From assembly GCF_023856365.1 (NCBI RefSeq), contig NW_026042437.1, positions 186,001 to 250,000 on the forward strand: a stretch of DNA of 64,000 nucleotides. Reading direction: 5' to 3'. Below the pieces are notes generated by a model. The model made no database searches, was not told the DNA's origin, and saw only the letters and a program-made list of their open reading frames with translations. Of the stretch, positions 10,787-23,754 are shown in pieces. Made by a program: the position numbers and the translations under genes. Positions within the stretch are counted from its first letter, which is position 1. Every line of letters starts with the position of its first letter. The DNA is from Brienomyrus brachyistius (lineage: Eukaryota; Chordata; Actinopteri; Osteoglossiformes; Mormyridae).

Positions 10787-11208
10787 GATATTTTTTCTTT
10801 TTCTTGTGTTTTTTTTTCGCAATGGATATTAAAAATAAAGCAGTCCTCCGTAAAGGAGGGATGGTGGATGGAATATATATATAAAATAATTGTCACACAA
10901 CCGGGGTGACATGCCTTGCCTGCTCACCCAATTTTAGTGCACCTTAGTTATTCATAATGACCATCTAGTCTCGATACACCCATAAATATATATGTATATA
11001 TATATAGTTTTTTTATTAGCAATAAAAAAGAAAAATAACGCAGTTCTCCGTAAAGGAGGGATGGTGGATGGAATATATATATATATATATATACATTTAT
11101 ATAAAATAATTGTCACACAACCTGGGTGACATGCCTTGCCTGCTCACCCAATTTTAGTGCACTTTAGTTATCCAGAATGACCATCTAGTCTCGATACACC
11201 CATGAATA

Positions 11209-11257
<49 letters not shown>

Positions 11258-11443
11258 TTTCTGTTTTTTTTTTGCAATAGACAATAAAAATAACGCAGTT
11301 CTCCATAAAGGAGGGATGGTGGATGGAATATGTATATGCATATATATAAAATAATTGTCACACAACCTGGGTGACATGCCTTGCCTGCTCACCCAATTTT
11401 AGTGCACCTTAGTTATCCATACTGACCATCTAGTCTCGATACA

Positions 11444-11531
<88 letters not shown>

Positions 11532-11985
11532 TATATATAGTTTTTTTATTAGCAATAGAAAAGAAAAATAACGCAGTTCTCCGTAAAGGAGGGATGGTGG
11601 ATGGAATATATATATATATATATACATTTATATAAAATAATTGTCACACAACCTGGGTGACATGCCTTGCCTGCTCACCCAGTTTTAGTGCACCTTAGTT
11701 ATCCATAATGACCATCTAGTCTCGATACACCCATAAATATATATGTATATATATATATATATATAGTATATATAGTTTTTTTATTTTTTTCGTAATGGAC
11801 AATAAAAATAACGCAGTTCTCTGTAAAGGAGGGATGGTGGATGGAATATATATATACATATATACATTTATATAAAATAATTGTCACACAACCTGGGTGA
11901 CATGCCTTGCCTGCTCACCCAGTTTTAGTGCACCTTAGTTATCCATACTGACCATCTAGTCTCGATACACCCATAAATATATATA
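7090..11985. repeat. Satellite array 1, about 19 monomers
   Basis: Monomers of about 200-270 bp share attgtcacacaacctgggtg, gacatgccttgcctgctcac, gaccatctagtctcgataca, a variable (TA)n run, a T-rich variant segment and a cagttctccgtaaaggagg hairpin. Variants can be told by the T-rich segment: a (poly-T, caatagacaat), b (ttttttattagcaatagaaa), c (ttttttctttttcttgtg), d (cgcaatggacaat) and e (cgtaatggac). The order is a a b c b c b, then one 8-monomer block, then a' b e. A SINE interrupts one c monomer at 9371. The last monomer is cut by the Tc1-like end at 11986. Confidence 0.9.
9371..9728 (-). mobile_element. tRNA-headed SINE with (ATGG)n tail inside satellite array 1
   Basis: On the minus strand it begins GGGGCGGCGTGGTGGTGCAG, has A box TGGTGCAGTGG and B box GGGTTCGAGTC, then the conserved body (GTTTGCATGTTCTCCCCGTG, GGTTTCCTCC) and ends AAGCGGTTTGGAAAATGGAT with ATGG repeats. 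This is a well-known fish tRNA-derived SINE type. It is absent from the equivalent monomers of arrays 2 and 3. Confidence 0.8.
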
Positions 11986-12243
11986 CTGAACAAAAATATA
12001 AACGCAACACTCTTGTTTCTGCTCCCATTTTTCATGAGATGGACTTAAAGACCTACAATTCATTCCAGATACACAATATTACCATTTCTCTCAAACATTT
12101 CTCACAAATCAGTCTAAATGTGTGATAGTGAGCACTTCTGCTTTGCTGAGATAATCCATCCCACCTCACAGGTGTGCCACATCAAGATGCTGATCTGACA
12201 TCATGGGTAGTGCACAGGTGTACCTTATACTGCCCACAATAAA
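11986..12243. mobile_element. Truncated Tc1/IS630-like terminal inverted repeat
   Basis: Starts CTGAACAAAAATATAAACGC and matches 24466-24723. Identity ends at cccacaataaa, after which the sequence jumps to module P material (gagaaaaagtatgatgg). This is the right breakpoint of the internal duplication in unit 1. Confidence 0.85.
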
Positions 12244-12476
12244 TGAGAAAAAGTATGATGGTCTGTCGATAAATCAATAAGAAAATAAATGAAGTCGTTT
12301 TCGCGAACACGCTGGAAAAGCCAGGGGCCGGACCGACTGTAGGGGGCGTGGCCAGAGACAGCCATCTCAGGCTGTCAAGTCTCCCGTTTTGGCCGGGAAA
12401 CTACCGTATTTTACTTCTCTTTCCCGCCGTCCTCCCGTATTAGTATTTTCCCGTAAATCTCCCTTATATTATATAG

Positions 12477-12549
12477 TTGCTGGATAGTGTAGTGGTAAGA
12501 TCGCCGCCTTTCACACGGGAGACCGGGGTTCGAATCCCGGTTGTGGCCA
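12477..12549 (+). tRNA. tRNA-Glu(TTC)-like sequence, probable pseudogene
   Basis: 73 nt. A box tagtgtagtgg, anticodon-loop-like cTTTCAc (anticodon TTC) and perfect B box GGTTCGAATCC in cggggttcgaatcccgg. The acceptor arms do not pair (5' ttgctgg against 3' gtggcca), the anticodon stem has mismatches, and the T arm has one G too many. It keeps a Pol III internal promoter. It lies between a pyrimidine-rich cccgtattag... segment and the AT-rich microsatellite. Confidence 0.45.
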
Positions 12550-12649
12550 AAAATATATTTTATATATTTTATATATTTATATTTATATTTATATTATATT
12601 TTATATAATTTATATTATTTTATATTTCCTGTCTTAAAATGTAAGGGAT

Positions 12650-13432
12650 ACTGGAGCCTGGTTGCGGTGGTGGGATGGCTCACGGCGGGTGCCGGAAAAT
12701 TTCCTTTATTTTCAAATCCAAACCTTGACAGGTATGCTGCTGTTCCAAATCATGGGTGCATGTTACAAGTGCGGAACATATTTTAACTTAGTACTAACTT
12801 AGCATCATATTTGATCTGATTCGACTGAATATCCCAGGTTTCCATCTCTCATGCATCTGGTGTGACGTGTTTTCAGACTCTCAGGCTGGCGCCTGAGAAA
12901 CGTCTCACTCCGGCCAGCTGACCAAAGTTGGTAACCTTGGTATTGTGTGTAGGAGATTCGGTATAACTATAATTTCGTTCTCCATTTGCATGCCCGAAGT
13001 GTCTTTAAGTGTTATGTAGTTTTGCCTGAAACGCAAAAATAAAACAAAGCAATTAAAGCCGATCAGTGGCTCAAATTGTGCTGTAGCGATTGAAGAACTT
13101 TTGTCGGAAGTTGGATTCGAACTTGGGATGCCTTACTTGGGAGAACAGAATACCAGAATAGAGTAGGTTAAGTCCAGCCTTGGCTTCCAAGCTGACGTTT
13201 TTCTACATATGTGCTTGTGTATCATGGACAGTAAGAGGGGGCAGGCAAGGAGAGAATTTCTCTCTTTGGGGATCAATAGAGTGTTGTTATTATAACGTCT
13301 AAAAAGTATGATGGTCTGTCGATAAATCAATAACAATATCAATGAAGTCAATGTTTATCTAAAGGAATCAGAATTCAGGAAAAGCCAGGGGCCGGACCGA
13401 GTGTAGGGGGCGTGGCCAGAGACAGCCTGCTG
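12650..13432. repeat. Module P, full copy in unit 1
   Basis: Runs from tggagcctggttgcggtgg through the tRNA-Leu-like sequence to gtaggggg cgtggccagaga. It has the shortened ggcgcctgagaaacgtctc version. No protein frame of note. Confidence 0.75.
13102..13196 (-). tRNA. Degenerate tRNA-Leu-like sequence
   Basis: On the minus strand: GTCAGC... start, ctggacttaacc around a TAA anticodon, and a 3' half ending in ttcgaatccaacttccgaca. This resembles the 3' half of vertebrate tRNA-Leu (GTGGGTTCGAATCCCACTTC, then TGACA). The B box is altered here (aagttcgaatcc) and the D arm is not recognisable. Confidence 0.35.
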
Positions 13433-13707
13433 ACTGTTCCAAATCATGGGTGCATGTTACAAGTCCGGAACATATTTTAACTTAGTACTAACTTAGCATC
13501 ATATTTGATCTGATTCGACTGAATATCCCAGGTTTCCATCTCTCATGCATCTGGTGTGACGTGTTTTCAGACTCTCAGGCTGGCGCAAAGAAATCTTACG
13601 GGAATTGAACGTCTCACTCCGGTCAGCTGACCAAAGTTGGTAACCTTGGTATTGTGTGTAGGAGATTCGGTATAACTATAATTTCGTTCTCCATTTACAT
13701 GCCCGTA
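13433..13707. repeat. Module P, partial second copy
   Basis: Restarts at tgttccaaatcatgggtgca and ends near cccgtagtgtctttaac. It carries the longer ggcgcaaagaaatcttacgg version, as at 37505 and 41759. Its unit 2 equivalent is 41609-41883. Confidence 0.75.
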
Positions 13708-14279
13708 GTGTCTTTAACCGGCTGCACAAACTGGATCCGCCTCCATTACGACACAACTTTGCCCTTATTGGCTTAAGAATTTAGTCACATACATGACGTA
13801 TATCTGCTATTTCTCCCGAGAAGCAGGTAAAGCAGTGGTAACTGCTTTGTAGTTAATTTACCTGGTAAAATTAAGTTTAAATAAATGATATAAATACTGT
13901 AATAGTACTCGTGAGCTTTGTTTATTTGTTATTAGTTATTGTAATGTTGCGCTGCTTTATTTGTTTAATCGTCTAGTCTGTGGAGACATTCAAGTTAATC
14001 AAATAAGAATTGCACTGTACACTGTACATGACCATAAAAACTTTGTATCCTTGAAATAAATGTTTTTGATCTTTTCCTTGGCAGTTATCTTTTTACACAG
14101 GGCCTCTATGTACACGATAGTTTTTTTTTTCACGACTAACAGTATGGATCAGGAGTTGGTTATTGTAAAAGAAGTAATGTGCATGCAGGTGATATTTGTA
14201 TAGATTTATCCACACCCTTGTAGCAGTGCTGCCATTGCAGTCAGATCTCGCAAACTAGGAGTATTAGTTGTCTTTATTT
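13708..14279. other. Unassigned AT-rich stretch
   Basis: No gene, RNA or element recognised. Equivalent in unit 2: 41884-42455. Confidence 0.4.
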
Positions 14280-14945
14280 CTCTTTATTTCTTGACGCCAA
14301 CCCTCTCCATTAATCCGGGCTTGGGACTGGCACCTACCTGAGCTGGCTTGCTCCCTTAAGTGGCTGGGTTAGGCTAAACTATATATATATATTTACCAAG
14401 ACTACAATAAAACATCTCGAAATGTGTAGTCTAGCAAAACGCAGTTTAAAGAAGGTAGCCTACCTGGCGAAATTGCAAACAAATTAAGGGCGTTAGGCAG
14501 CCTTTAGATCCTACCCATCATGCACTGCAGTTTTTTGCTAATTCCTCAAATGGAAAACTGTCCATCCATCCATCCATCCATTTTCCAAACCGCTTATCCT
14601 ACTGGATCGCGGGGGGTCTGGAGCCTATCCCGGAAGCAATGGGCACGAGACAGGGAACAACTCAGGATGGCGGGCCAGCCCATCGCAGGGCACACTCACA
14701 CACTATTCACTCACGCATACACTCCTATGGGCAATTTAGCAACTCCAATTAGCCTCAGCATGTTTTTGGACTGTGGGGGAAACCAGAGTACCCGGAGGAA
14801 ACCCCACGATGACATGGGTAGAACATGCAAACTCCACACACATGTGACCCAGGTGGAGACTCGAACCCGGGCCCTAGAGGTGTGAGGCAACAGTGCTAAC
14901 CACTGCACCACCATGCTGCCCCCTAAATGGAAAACCATTAAATAC
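14280..14945. repeat. Interspersed repeat with SINE insertion; inverted relative at 28912-29354
   Basis: Shares ctctttatttcttgacgcca, ccattaatccgggcttggga and catcatgcactgcagttttt with the reverse complement of 28912-29354. This copy has lost about 150 bp relative to the other and gained the SINE. Unit 2 copy: 42456-43121. Confidence 0.7.
14562..14923 (-). mobile_element. tRNA-headed SINE with (ATGG)n tail
   Basis: Same family as 9371-9728. It is flanked by an 11-bp target-site duplication AAATGGAAAAC at 14548-14558 and 14925-14935. It interrupts a repeat whose uninterrupted inverted relative is at 28912-29354. Confidence 0.85.
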
Positions 14946-15718
14946 AAAAGGAAAACAAAAGTGCTGTAAGACTGTATACTTATGTGTATGTTAGTAAAGG
15001 CTGTAGCTGACACAACGGACCCCACTAATTAGAAAGGGGTAATTGTACACATGTGGCATCCAGTATGTTCTTCTATAACAGTTTTTAAAAAAAAAAAAAA
15101 ACTCACATTACACAAATTGGCACTATCAAAACGAGGATTATGGGGAAAATGGGGACTGTGATGGAGATTACATACACGTAGGCATGGTATTTAGTTTTTT
15201 TTAATCTGGTCACCTTCCAGAGTAATTGTAAACTAAAACCATCTTCACCCTATTTGATTCTTTATAAATGGACAATCAGTCGTGCAGTAAATGGGGGTAT
15301 AGAGAGACACAGAGCTTGTCTAACAAGAAACCCTGGGAAGCTAACATTAATAGGGTGGGTATGGATAGCAAAACCATTGATACAGATTACAGATTTATAT
15401 CTCACCTGAACCCTGGCGGGCTCCGTGCCAATAGGGGTTGGGATTAGGGTTAGTTAACTTAAGTAGTAATATTGATGTGTATATTCTCCTATTCTCCAGT
15501 CAGTGAATCGTGAAACGTAATGTTAATATGTTTCTATACCTATATGTTCTGCTTAAAAACCCATAAAGGCAAGCACAGTGTTTAGACATTCTGTTACTTA
15601 GACTAGTAAACACTAAGATCCTTCAGCTTTCAATTAACCTGACACAACAGTCTAAACAACAAATGTGTGCCATGTCATTTGTCATCTTTACATCTTGTAT
15701 CCTTTATATGGTAATTGG
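14946..15718. other. Unassigned stretch
   Basis: No gene recognised. Contains an A-run at 15089-15102. Unit 2 equivalent: 43122-43894. Confidence 0.4.
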
Positions 15719-15867
15719 ATTTTCAAGGTGGAATTGCAGGTCGATCATTTTAAGGATCTAGATGTAAACCTCCCTGGTGTTGCTTTAATATTTTTTTTGC
15801 ACAATTTGCTTCACACACTTCCTCCAGCAGAGAAGCTTACAATACTACACCCCACCAAATGACTGGA

Positions 15868-16409
15868 TGATGCCTTTTTATTTAAGGTCTGGCTGTGAGC
15901 CTCGATTACCGATACACTATCTTCAGGCTCCTGCCGGGATCAGTCAGTATGGTGGACCTTTGGAGGAATGGGTACAAAACCATCAGGAAAGTTTGCAGGT
16001 GCTTCAAGAGTATGTGAAGGCTTAGTTGGAGGAACAAGCCACACCACGAAATCGGAAACACAATGAGTTGGTTAATGATTAGGGGTTTGATGAAGGTCAG
16101 CTGGTGTGTTTGCGGAACCATGTTCGAGGTAAAATACAGGATCATTGGGATGCCTGTTTGTATATGGTAGTTCGGTGTCCCCAAGATCAGGGTGCAGTTT
16201 ACTCTGCAACTCCAATGGAGGGGGACGGGGTTGTCCGTCAAGTTCACCGAACAGAGTTGCGTCCAGTACCACAGGGGGTTGTTATGTCAGGGGAAGATGT
16301 TCTGGTAATGTCTCCTGAGTCTGGGTTGCCCACAGGGGCAACAGAAATGGAATCGGATGAGGACTCTGTGATTTTACGGGGACAGGGCTGGTGGGAGGGG
16401 TCGCAATAG
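15868..16409 (+). pseudogene. Ty3/gypsy integrase C-terminal region, broken
   Basis: The plus frame shows EPRLPIH-like and HQESLQVLQEY blocks, then GFDEGQLVCLRNHVRGKIQD and VRQVHRTELRPVP: the chain from the end of the catalytic core to the GPY/F-like C-terminal domain of a gypsy integrase. Two in-frame TAG codons (about 16022 and 16079) interrupt it and nothing upstream (RT, RNase H, catalytic DDE) is present. A 70-bp direct repeat (ttttcaaggtggaatt...) flanks it at 15719 and 17049 and might be LTR remnants. Confidence 0.7.
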
Positions 16410-16864
16410 AGCATCCACAAGTAGGCCTCGTATAATGGAGGAGGTTATGTCCCCCCCGAGGTGTAGAGACCAGTTAAACGTTCGGTGAGGTCCACCACTG
16501 GTCATCATACCAACCCTTATAAGTTACCACGGTCAGTGAATGATCGTTCGGTTGGGGAGGAAGACCAGTGGTTTGGGGATAGAATTCTTAGCTGTGATCG
16601 TTGGGTCATCAATTTCATTTTGGGGGATGGATTGTAGCCAGGCAATTATAGGCAGGTATAGGAACTGCAGTTCGGACTGGAGGCATAGCCGGGGCGAGAT
16701 GGCTGTGCATGTTCCGATGGTAGGGCATATTGGCAAAGGAGCAGGCACGGGAAAGACAGGCAGGGTCCTGATAGATTTGGTGGAGCATCGGCGGGCATAT
16801 TGAATTTGCAGTGTAGCAGCCTTTCTGTTTGCTTGTTTCAGGGGTGAACAATCTTATCCGCAAA

Positions 16865-16990
16865 GGGCCGGTGTGTATGCAGGTTTTCGCTGCAACTCCC
16901 TAATTAGATTTCTAATTAGAGGACTGATTAGCTGAAGAGTCCTCATACCTGGTTTTGAAGAGCTGACCTAAAGGTTACCCCAAAAACCTG
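16865..16990. mobile_element. MITE half, second block copy
   Basis: Identical arrangement to 4702-4827, 12163 bases further on, as part of the internal duplication of unit 1. Confidence 0.5.
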
Positions 16991-17592
16991 TTTTTTTTTT
17001 GTTTGAATGGGGCAGTGAGTCATGGGGTAAACTACTGTTCTTTAGGGGTTTTCAAGGTGGAATTACGGGTCGATAATTTTAAGGATCAGGTTGTAAACCT
17101 CCCTGGTGTTGCTTTAATATGTTTTATCTGAGGTTGTATCGTGTATTATCAAGCCAGCCGGCTTAGTGGCCTCGGGAGCGGGGTTTAGTGGGAGCAGCTG
17201 GCTAGTTTTATTTTCTTTTTTGTTTGTGTCTTTTTCTTTGTTGTATGTATATTTTGGGTTCATTATTAGGCAGGCTGGGCCTTTTGGCACCTGTAGTCTG
17301 GGTGCTGGATTGCCCATAGGGGTCTTTTTTATTGCTGTGATTTGCTGTGTCATTCACTAGTGTGATTTGTGCTGGATGTGTTTTTAAGGTTGTGCTGTGG
17401 CGTGTACCTGAGCAAACTTTGGGCAACCTGTTCTCTTGTTGGCTTTATTGACAAAGGGTGGATTAGTCTAATTACGGCCTGCTACAAATAGCTGCATATA
17501 ACGTATAAAAAAAATCACCTTATGGGTGCTCCGTAGGGTAGCAAGATCTTGAGTTTTTTTTACAGTACTCGGGTACGTTTTAAAATTTTCGA

Positions 17593-17692
17593 CCAATCAG
17601 CAAACATTATTCTGACAGCATAGCTGGGAAACCAATGAAAAGTGAGTGCAACGTTCTAGAACTTGACTTCGGGTTGACGCTCCCTATAAAAG
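17593..17692 (+). promoter_or_regulatory. Heat-shock-like promoter, second block copy
   Basis: Same boxes as 5430-5529: CCAAT 17593 and 17632, TTCTAGAA 17654-17661, TATAAAAG 17685-17692. Confidence 0.5.
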
Positions 17693-17783
17693 AGCTGGGT
17701 ACTGCTTCAAGGCGTTCAGTTGGCGCTACCTCCTGATAGAGTAGCACTGTACGGCTCTTGTTCCGTAAAACAACATCAAAAGG

Positions 17784-18185
17784 ATGAAAAAAAAAACAAT
17801 ATTTAAAGAAGACGAAAAAAATCAATTTTTAAAGAAGACGAAAAAAACATCGTCTAAAAAAATAAGCCAAAAAAATAATATCCGAAGAAGGAAAAACATG
17901 CAAAGTAAAAAAAAACAAACAAAAATAAAAAACAATATCCAAAGAAGAAGGAAAAAAACATCCAAAGGGAGAAAAGAAGAACTGAAGGGCCAACGAGGTA
18001 GGAGGAAATACAAATTTCGTTTCAGCACCGTTGGAGTGCCAAGCCGTGAAAAGCATTTGGCCAGAAGACAAGGTAAGTGTTGTATCTGTTATTTTAAAAC
18101 AGCGCTTTTCAAAATGCTGCTTTATAATCGTTTGAGATCGTTAGCCAGTGTGACAGCTGAAGGCTTTTTGAGTTTACCAACATAA
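17784..18185 (+). CDS. Lys/Arg-rich ORF, second block copy
   Basis: Same 133 codons as 5621-6022, with the same possible donor (about 18072). No difference in the coding stretch was seen. Confidence 0.3.
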   Translation: MKKKTIFKEDEKNQFLKKTKKTSSKKISQKNNIRRRKNMQSKKKQTKIKNNIQRRRKKTSKGRKEELKGQRGRRKYKFRFSTVGVPSREKHLARRQGKCCICYFKTALFKMLLYNRLRSLASVTAEGFLSLPT

Positions 18186-19252
18186 AGTTTTATTTCTGTA
18201 TTAGGACATTGTCAGGAACAATGATGTGTTCATCGCTATGATGTGGTCAAAAAGCGATGCATTGAATCTTAGAAACATTTGTGATTTTTCAAACGATGCT
18301 TTTCCTTTTATTTAATCAGTAAAATTTCCATCGGTTTTATATAGTGCCCCTTGAAATATGTCTTTAGCTCATTTTCCGGGCATTTTACTAGAATGCATCC
18401 TGAGAAATACACAAGCTCTGCTGCATTTCCGTGCCTCGATGTTTAGTGCCGAGTATAATTGTTGCAGTTGCCTTTTATATATTCCATGAGACCTGTTGGT
18501 ACCAAGAGAAGTGTGAGACTGTCAGGGTGAATTTATCATACAATCGCACGCATAAATACCTGAGGGTTGCCAGTCCTTTTGCGTTGTTACAGGAGGACTA
18601 GAGCTGACGAGTGTGTTTCTACACACTATCAAGGGCATTGTAGTACAGTTTTCTCAGGTGGGAGAATGCTGCCGATCTCCTATTTGACAATACAGCCCTT
18701 GATATATTAGAATATTACAGAACTAGAAGCCTTTTGCAAGGAAGAATGTGAGAAAATCCCAAGTACAAGAACTGAAAGCCTTTCAGCTGGCTATAAGAAG
18801 CGCTTGTAAGCTGTGATATCTGGCAGAGGAGGTGTTACTAAGTACTGATTACGTAGGGTGCCCAAACTTTTGCAGAGTGCCATAATAATGTTTTTATTTT
18901 GTAATTTTGTTCAATTTATGGCATAAAAAGTAACTATTCATCAATGTTTGCTGAAAATATTGTGTATTTTTCCCCCAGTTCCTAAAGAGACTGTATTAAC
19001 TGATATTGTTGCTTTTGTAATTGAAAAGATGTTATTTGTCAAGGGGTGCCAAACCTTTGCATAAGACTGTACACAGTGTGTGTATGTGTTTATGTGAGTG
19101 TGTGTCTGTGTGTGTGTGTGTATATATATATATGTGTGTGTGTGTATATATTTCTGTATATGCATGTGTATATATATATTTATATATAGTTCACACACAT
19201 TCAAACTTATTTGAATACACATTCAAAATTATTTTTATTATTATCATTTTCG

Positions 19253-20129
19253 TTTTTTTTTTTTTTGTGTTTTAAAATTTTTTATTTTTGCAATGGAAAT
19301 AAAAATAAAGCAGTCCTCCGTAGAGGAGGGGTGGTGGAGGGAATATATATATATATATACATATATATAAAATAATTGTCACACAACTGGGGTGACATGC
19401 CTTTCCTGCTCACCCAATTTTAGTGCACTTTAGTTATGCATAATGACCTTCTAGTCTCGATACACCCATATATATATATGTATATATATATATAGTTTTT
19501 TTTGTTTTTTTTTTTGCAATAGACAATAAAAATAACGCAGTTCTCCATAAAGGAGGGATGGTGGATGGAATATATATATACATATATATAAAATAATTGT
19601 CACACAACCTGGGTGACATGCCTTGCCTGCTCACCCAGTTTTAGTGCACCTTAGTTATTCATAATGACCATCTAGTCTCGATACACCCATAAATATATAT
19701 GTATATATATATAGTTTTTTTTGTTTTTTTTTTTGCAATAGACAATAAAAATAACGCAGTTCTCCATAAAGGAGGGATGGTGGATGGAATATATATATAC
19801 ATATATATAAAATAATTGTCACACAACTTGGGTGACATGCCTTGCCTGCTCACCCAATTTTAGTGCAACTTAGTTATCCATAATGACCAACTAGTCTCGA
19901 TACACCCATATATATATATATATGTACATATATATATAGTTTTTTTATTAGCAATAGAAAAGAAAAATAACGCAGTTCTCCGTAAAGGAGGGATGGTGGA
20001 TGGAATATATATATATATATATACATTTATATAAAATAATTGTCACACAACCTGGGTGACATGCCTTGCCTGCTCACCCAATTTTAGTGCACCTTAGTTA
20101 TCCATACTGACCATCTAGTCTCGACACAC

Positions 20130-20202
<73 letters not shown>

Positions 20203-20504
20203 GATATTTTTTCTTTTTCTTGTGTTTTTTTTTCGCAATGGATATTAAAAATAAAGCAGTCCTCCGTAAAGGAGGGGTGGTGGAGGGAATATATATATAC
20301 ATATATATATAAAATAATTGTCACACAACCTGGGTGACATGCCTTGCCTGCTCACCCAATTTTAGTGCAACTTAGTTATCCATAATGACCAACTAGTCTC
20401 GATACACCCATATATATATATATATATGTACATATATATAGTTTTTTTATTAGCAATAGAAAAGAAAAATAACGCAGTTCTCCGTAAAGGAGGGATGGTG
20501 GATG

Positions 20505-20576
<72 letters not shown>

Positions 20577-21089
20577 TTATATAAAATAATTGTCACACAA
20601 CCGGGGTGACATGCCTTGCCTGCTCACCCAATTTTAGTGCACCTTAGTTATTCATAATGACCATCTAGTCTCGATACACCCATAAATATATATGTATATA
20701 TATATAGTTTTTTTATTAGCAATAGAAAAGAAAAATAACGCAGTTCTCCGTAAAGGAGGGATGGTGGATGGAATATATACATACATATATATAAAATAAT
20801 TGTCACACAACCTGGGTGACATGCCTTGCCTGCTCACCCAATTTTAGTGCAACTTAGTTATCCATAATGACCAACTAGTCTCGATACACCCATAAATATA
20901 TATGTATATATATAGTTTTTTTTTTTTCGCAATGGACAATAAAAATAACGCAGTTCTCCGTAAAGGAGGGATGGTGGATGGAATATATATATAAAATAAT
21001 TGTCACACAACCTGGGTGACATGCCTTGCCTGCTCACCCAATTTTAGTGCACTTTAGTTATCCATACTGACCATCTAGTCTCGACACAC

Positions 21090-21152
<63 letters not shown>

Positions 21153-21454
21153 GATATTTTTTCTTTTTCTTGTGTTTTTTTTTCGCAATGGATATTAAAA
21201 ATAAAGCAGTCCTCTGTAAAGGAGGGGTGGTGGAGGGAATATATATATACATATATATATAAAATAATTGTCACACAACCTGGGTGACATGCCTTGCCTG
21301 CTCACCCAATTTTAGTGCAACTTAGTTATCCATAATGACCAACTAGTCTCGATACACCCATATATATATATATATATGTACATATATATAGTTTTTTTAT
21401 TAGCAATAGAAAAGAAAAATAACGCAGTTCTCCGTAAAGGAGGGATGGTGGATG

Positions 21455-21512
<58 letters not shown>

Positions 21513-21842
21513 TTATATAAAATAATTGTCACACAACCGGGGTGACATGCCTTGCCTGCTCACCCAATTTTAGTGCACCTTAGTTATTCATAATGACCAT
21601 CTAGTCTCGATACACCCATAAATATATATGTATATATATATAGTTTTTTTATTAGCAATAGAAAAGAAAAATAACGCAGTTCTCCGTAAAGGAGGGATGG
21701 TGGATGGAATATATATATATATATATACATTTATATAAAATAATTGTCACACAACCTGGGTGACATGCCTTGCCTGCTCACCCAATTTTAGTGCACTTTA
21801 GTTATCCATAATGACCATCTAGTCTCGATACACCCATGAATA

Positions 21843-21887
<45 letters not shown>

Positions 21888-22074
21888 TTTCTGTTTTTTT
21901 TTTGCAATAGACAATAAAAATAACGCAGTTCTCCGTAAAGGAGGGATGGTGGATGGAATATGTATATGCATATATATAAAATAATTGTCACACAACCTGG
22001 GTGACATGCCTTGCCTGCTCACCCAATTTTAGTGCACCTCAGTTATCCATACTGACCATCTAGTCTCGACACAC

Positions 22075-22121
<47 letters not shown>

Positions 22122-23066
22122 GATATTTTTTCTTTTTCTTGTGTTTTTTTTTCGCAATGGATATTAAAAATAAAGCAGTCCTCCGTAAAGGAGGGGTGGT
22201 GGAGGGAATATATATATACATTTATATAAAATAATTGTCACACAACTGGGGTGACATGCCTTGCCTGCTCACCCAATTTTAGTGCACCTTAGTTATCCAT
22301 AATGACCAACTAGTCTCGATACACCCATAAATATATATATATATATATGTACATATATATAGTTTTTTTATTAGCAATAGAAAAGAAAAATAACGCAGTT
22401 CTCCGTAAAGGAGGGATGGTGGATGGAATATATACATACATATATATAAAATAATTGTCACACAACCTGGGTGACATGCCTTGCCTGCTCACCCAATTTT
22501 AGTGCAACTTAGTTATCCATAATGACCAACTAGTCTCGATACACCCATAAATATATATGTATATATATAGTTTTTTTTTTTTCGCAATGGACAATAAAAA
22601 TAACGCAGTTCTCCGTAAAGGAGGGATGGTGGATGGAATATATATATAAAATAATTGTCACACAACCGGGGTGACATGCCTTGCCTGCTCACCCAATTTT
22701 AGTGCACCTTAGTTATTCATAATGACCATCTAGTCTCGATACACCCATAAATATATATGTATATATATGTATTGTTTTTTTTTTTTTTTTTTTTTTGCAA
22801 TAGACAATAAAAATAGCGCAGTTCTCCATAAAGGAGGGATGGTGGATGGAATATATATATACATATATATAAAATAATTGTCACACAACCTGGGTGACAT
22901 GCCTTGCCTGCTCACCCAATTTTAGTGCAACTTAGTTATCCATAATGACCAACTAGTCTCGATACACCCATATATATATATAAATATATGTACATATATA
23001 TAGTTTTTTTATTAGCAATAGAAAAGAAAAATAACACAGTTCTCCGTAAAGGAGGGATGGTGGATG

Positions 23067-23114
<48 letters not shown>

Positions 23115-23217
23115 TTATATAAAATAATTGTCACACAACCTGGGTGACATGCCTTGCCTGCTCACCCAATTTTAGTGCACTTTAGTTATCCATACTGACC
23201 ATCTAGTCTCGACACAC

Positions 23218-23260
<43 letters not shown>

Positions 23261-23543
23261 GATATTTTTTCTTTTTCTTGTGTTTTTTTTCGCAATGGAT
23301 ATTAAAAATAAAGCAGTCCTCCGTAAAGGAGGGATGGTGGATGGAATATATATATAAAATAATTGTCACACAACCGGGGTGACATGCCTTGCCTGCTCAC
23401 CCAATTTTAGTGCACCTTAGTTATTCATAATGACCATCTAGTCTCGATACACCCATAAATATATATGTATATATATATAGTTTTTTTATTAGCAATAAAA
23501 AAGAAAAATAACGCAGTTCTCCGTAAAGGAGGGATGGTGGATG

Positions 23544-23595
<52 letters not shown>

Positions 23596-23707
23596 TTATA
23601 TAAAATAATTGTCACACAACCTGGGTGACATGCCTTGCCTGCTCACCCAATTTTAGTGCACTTTAGTTATCCAGAATGACCATCTAGTCTCGATACACCC
23701 ATGAATA

Positions 23708-23754
<47 letters not shown>

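Noticed and set aside
7258..11887. Dozens of minus-strand frames of 60-80 codons starting [15 protein letters not shown] or MTIILY
   Set aside because: Each is one satellite monomer read through its TA run. Length follows the TA copy number and there is no conserved protein logic; treated as satellite.
7090..11985. CRISPR-like array
   Set aside because: Regular repeats, but monomers are over 200 bp with no unique spacers and the context is eukaryotic; it is a satellite.
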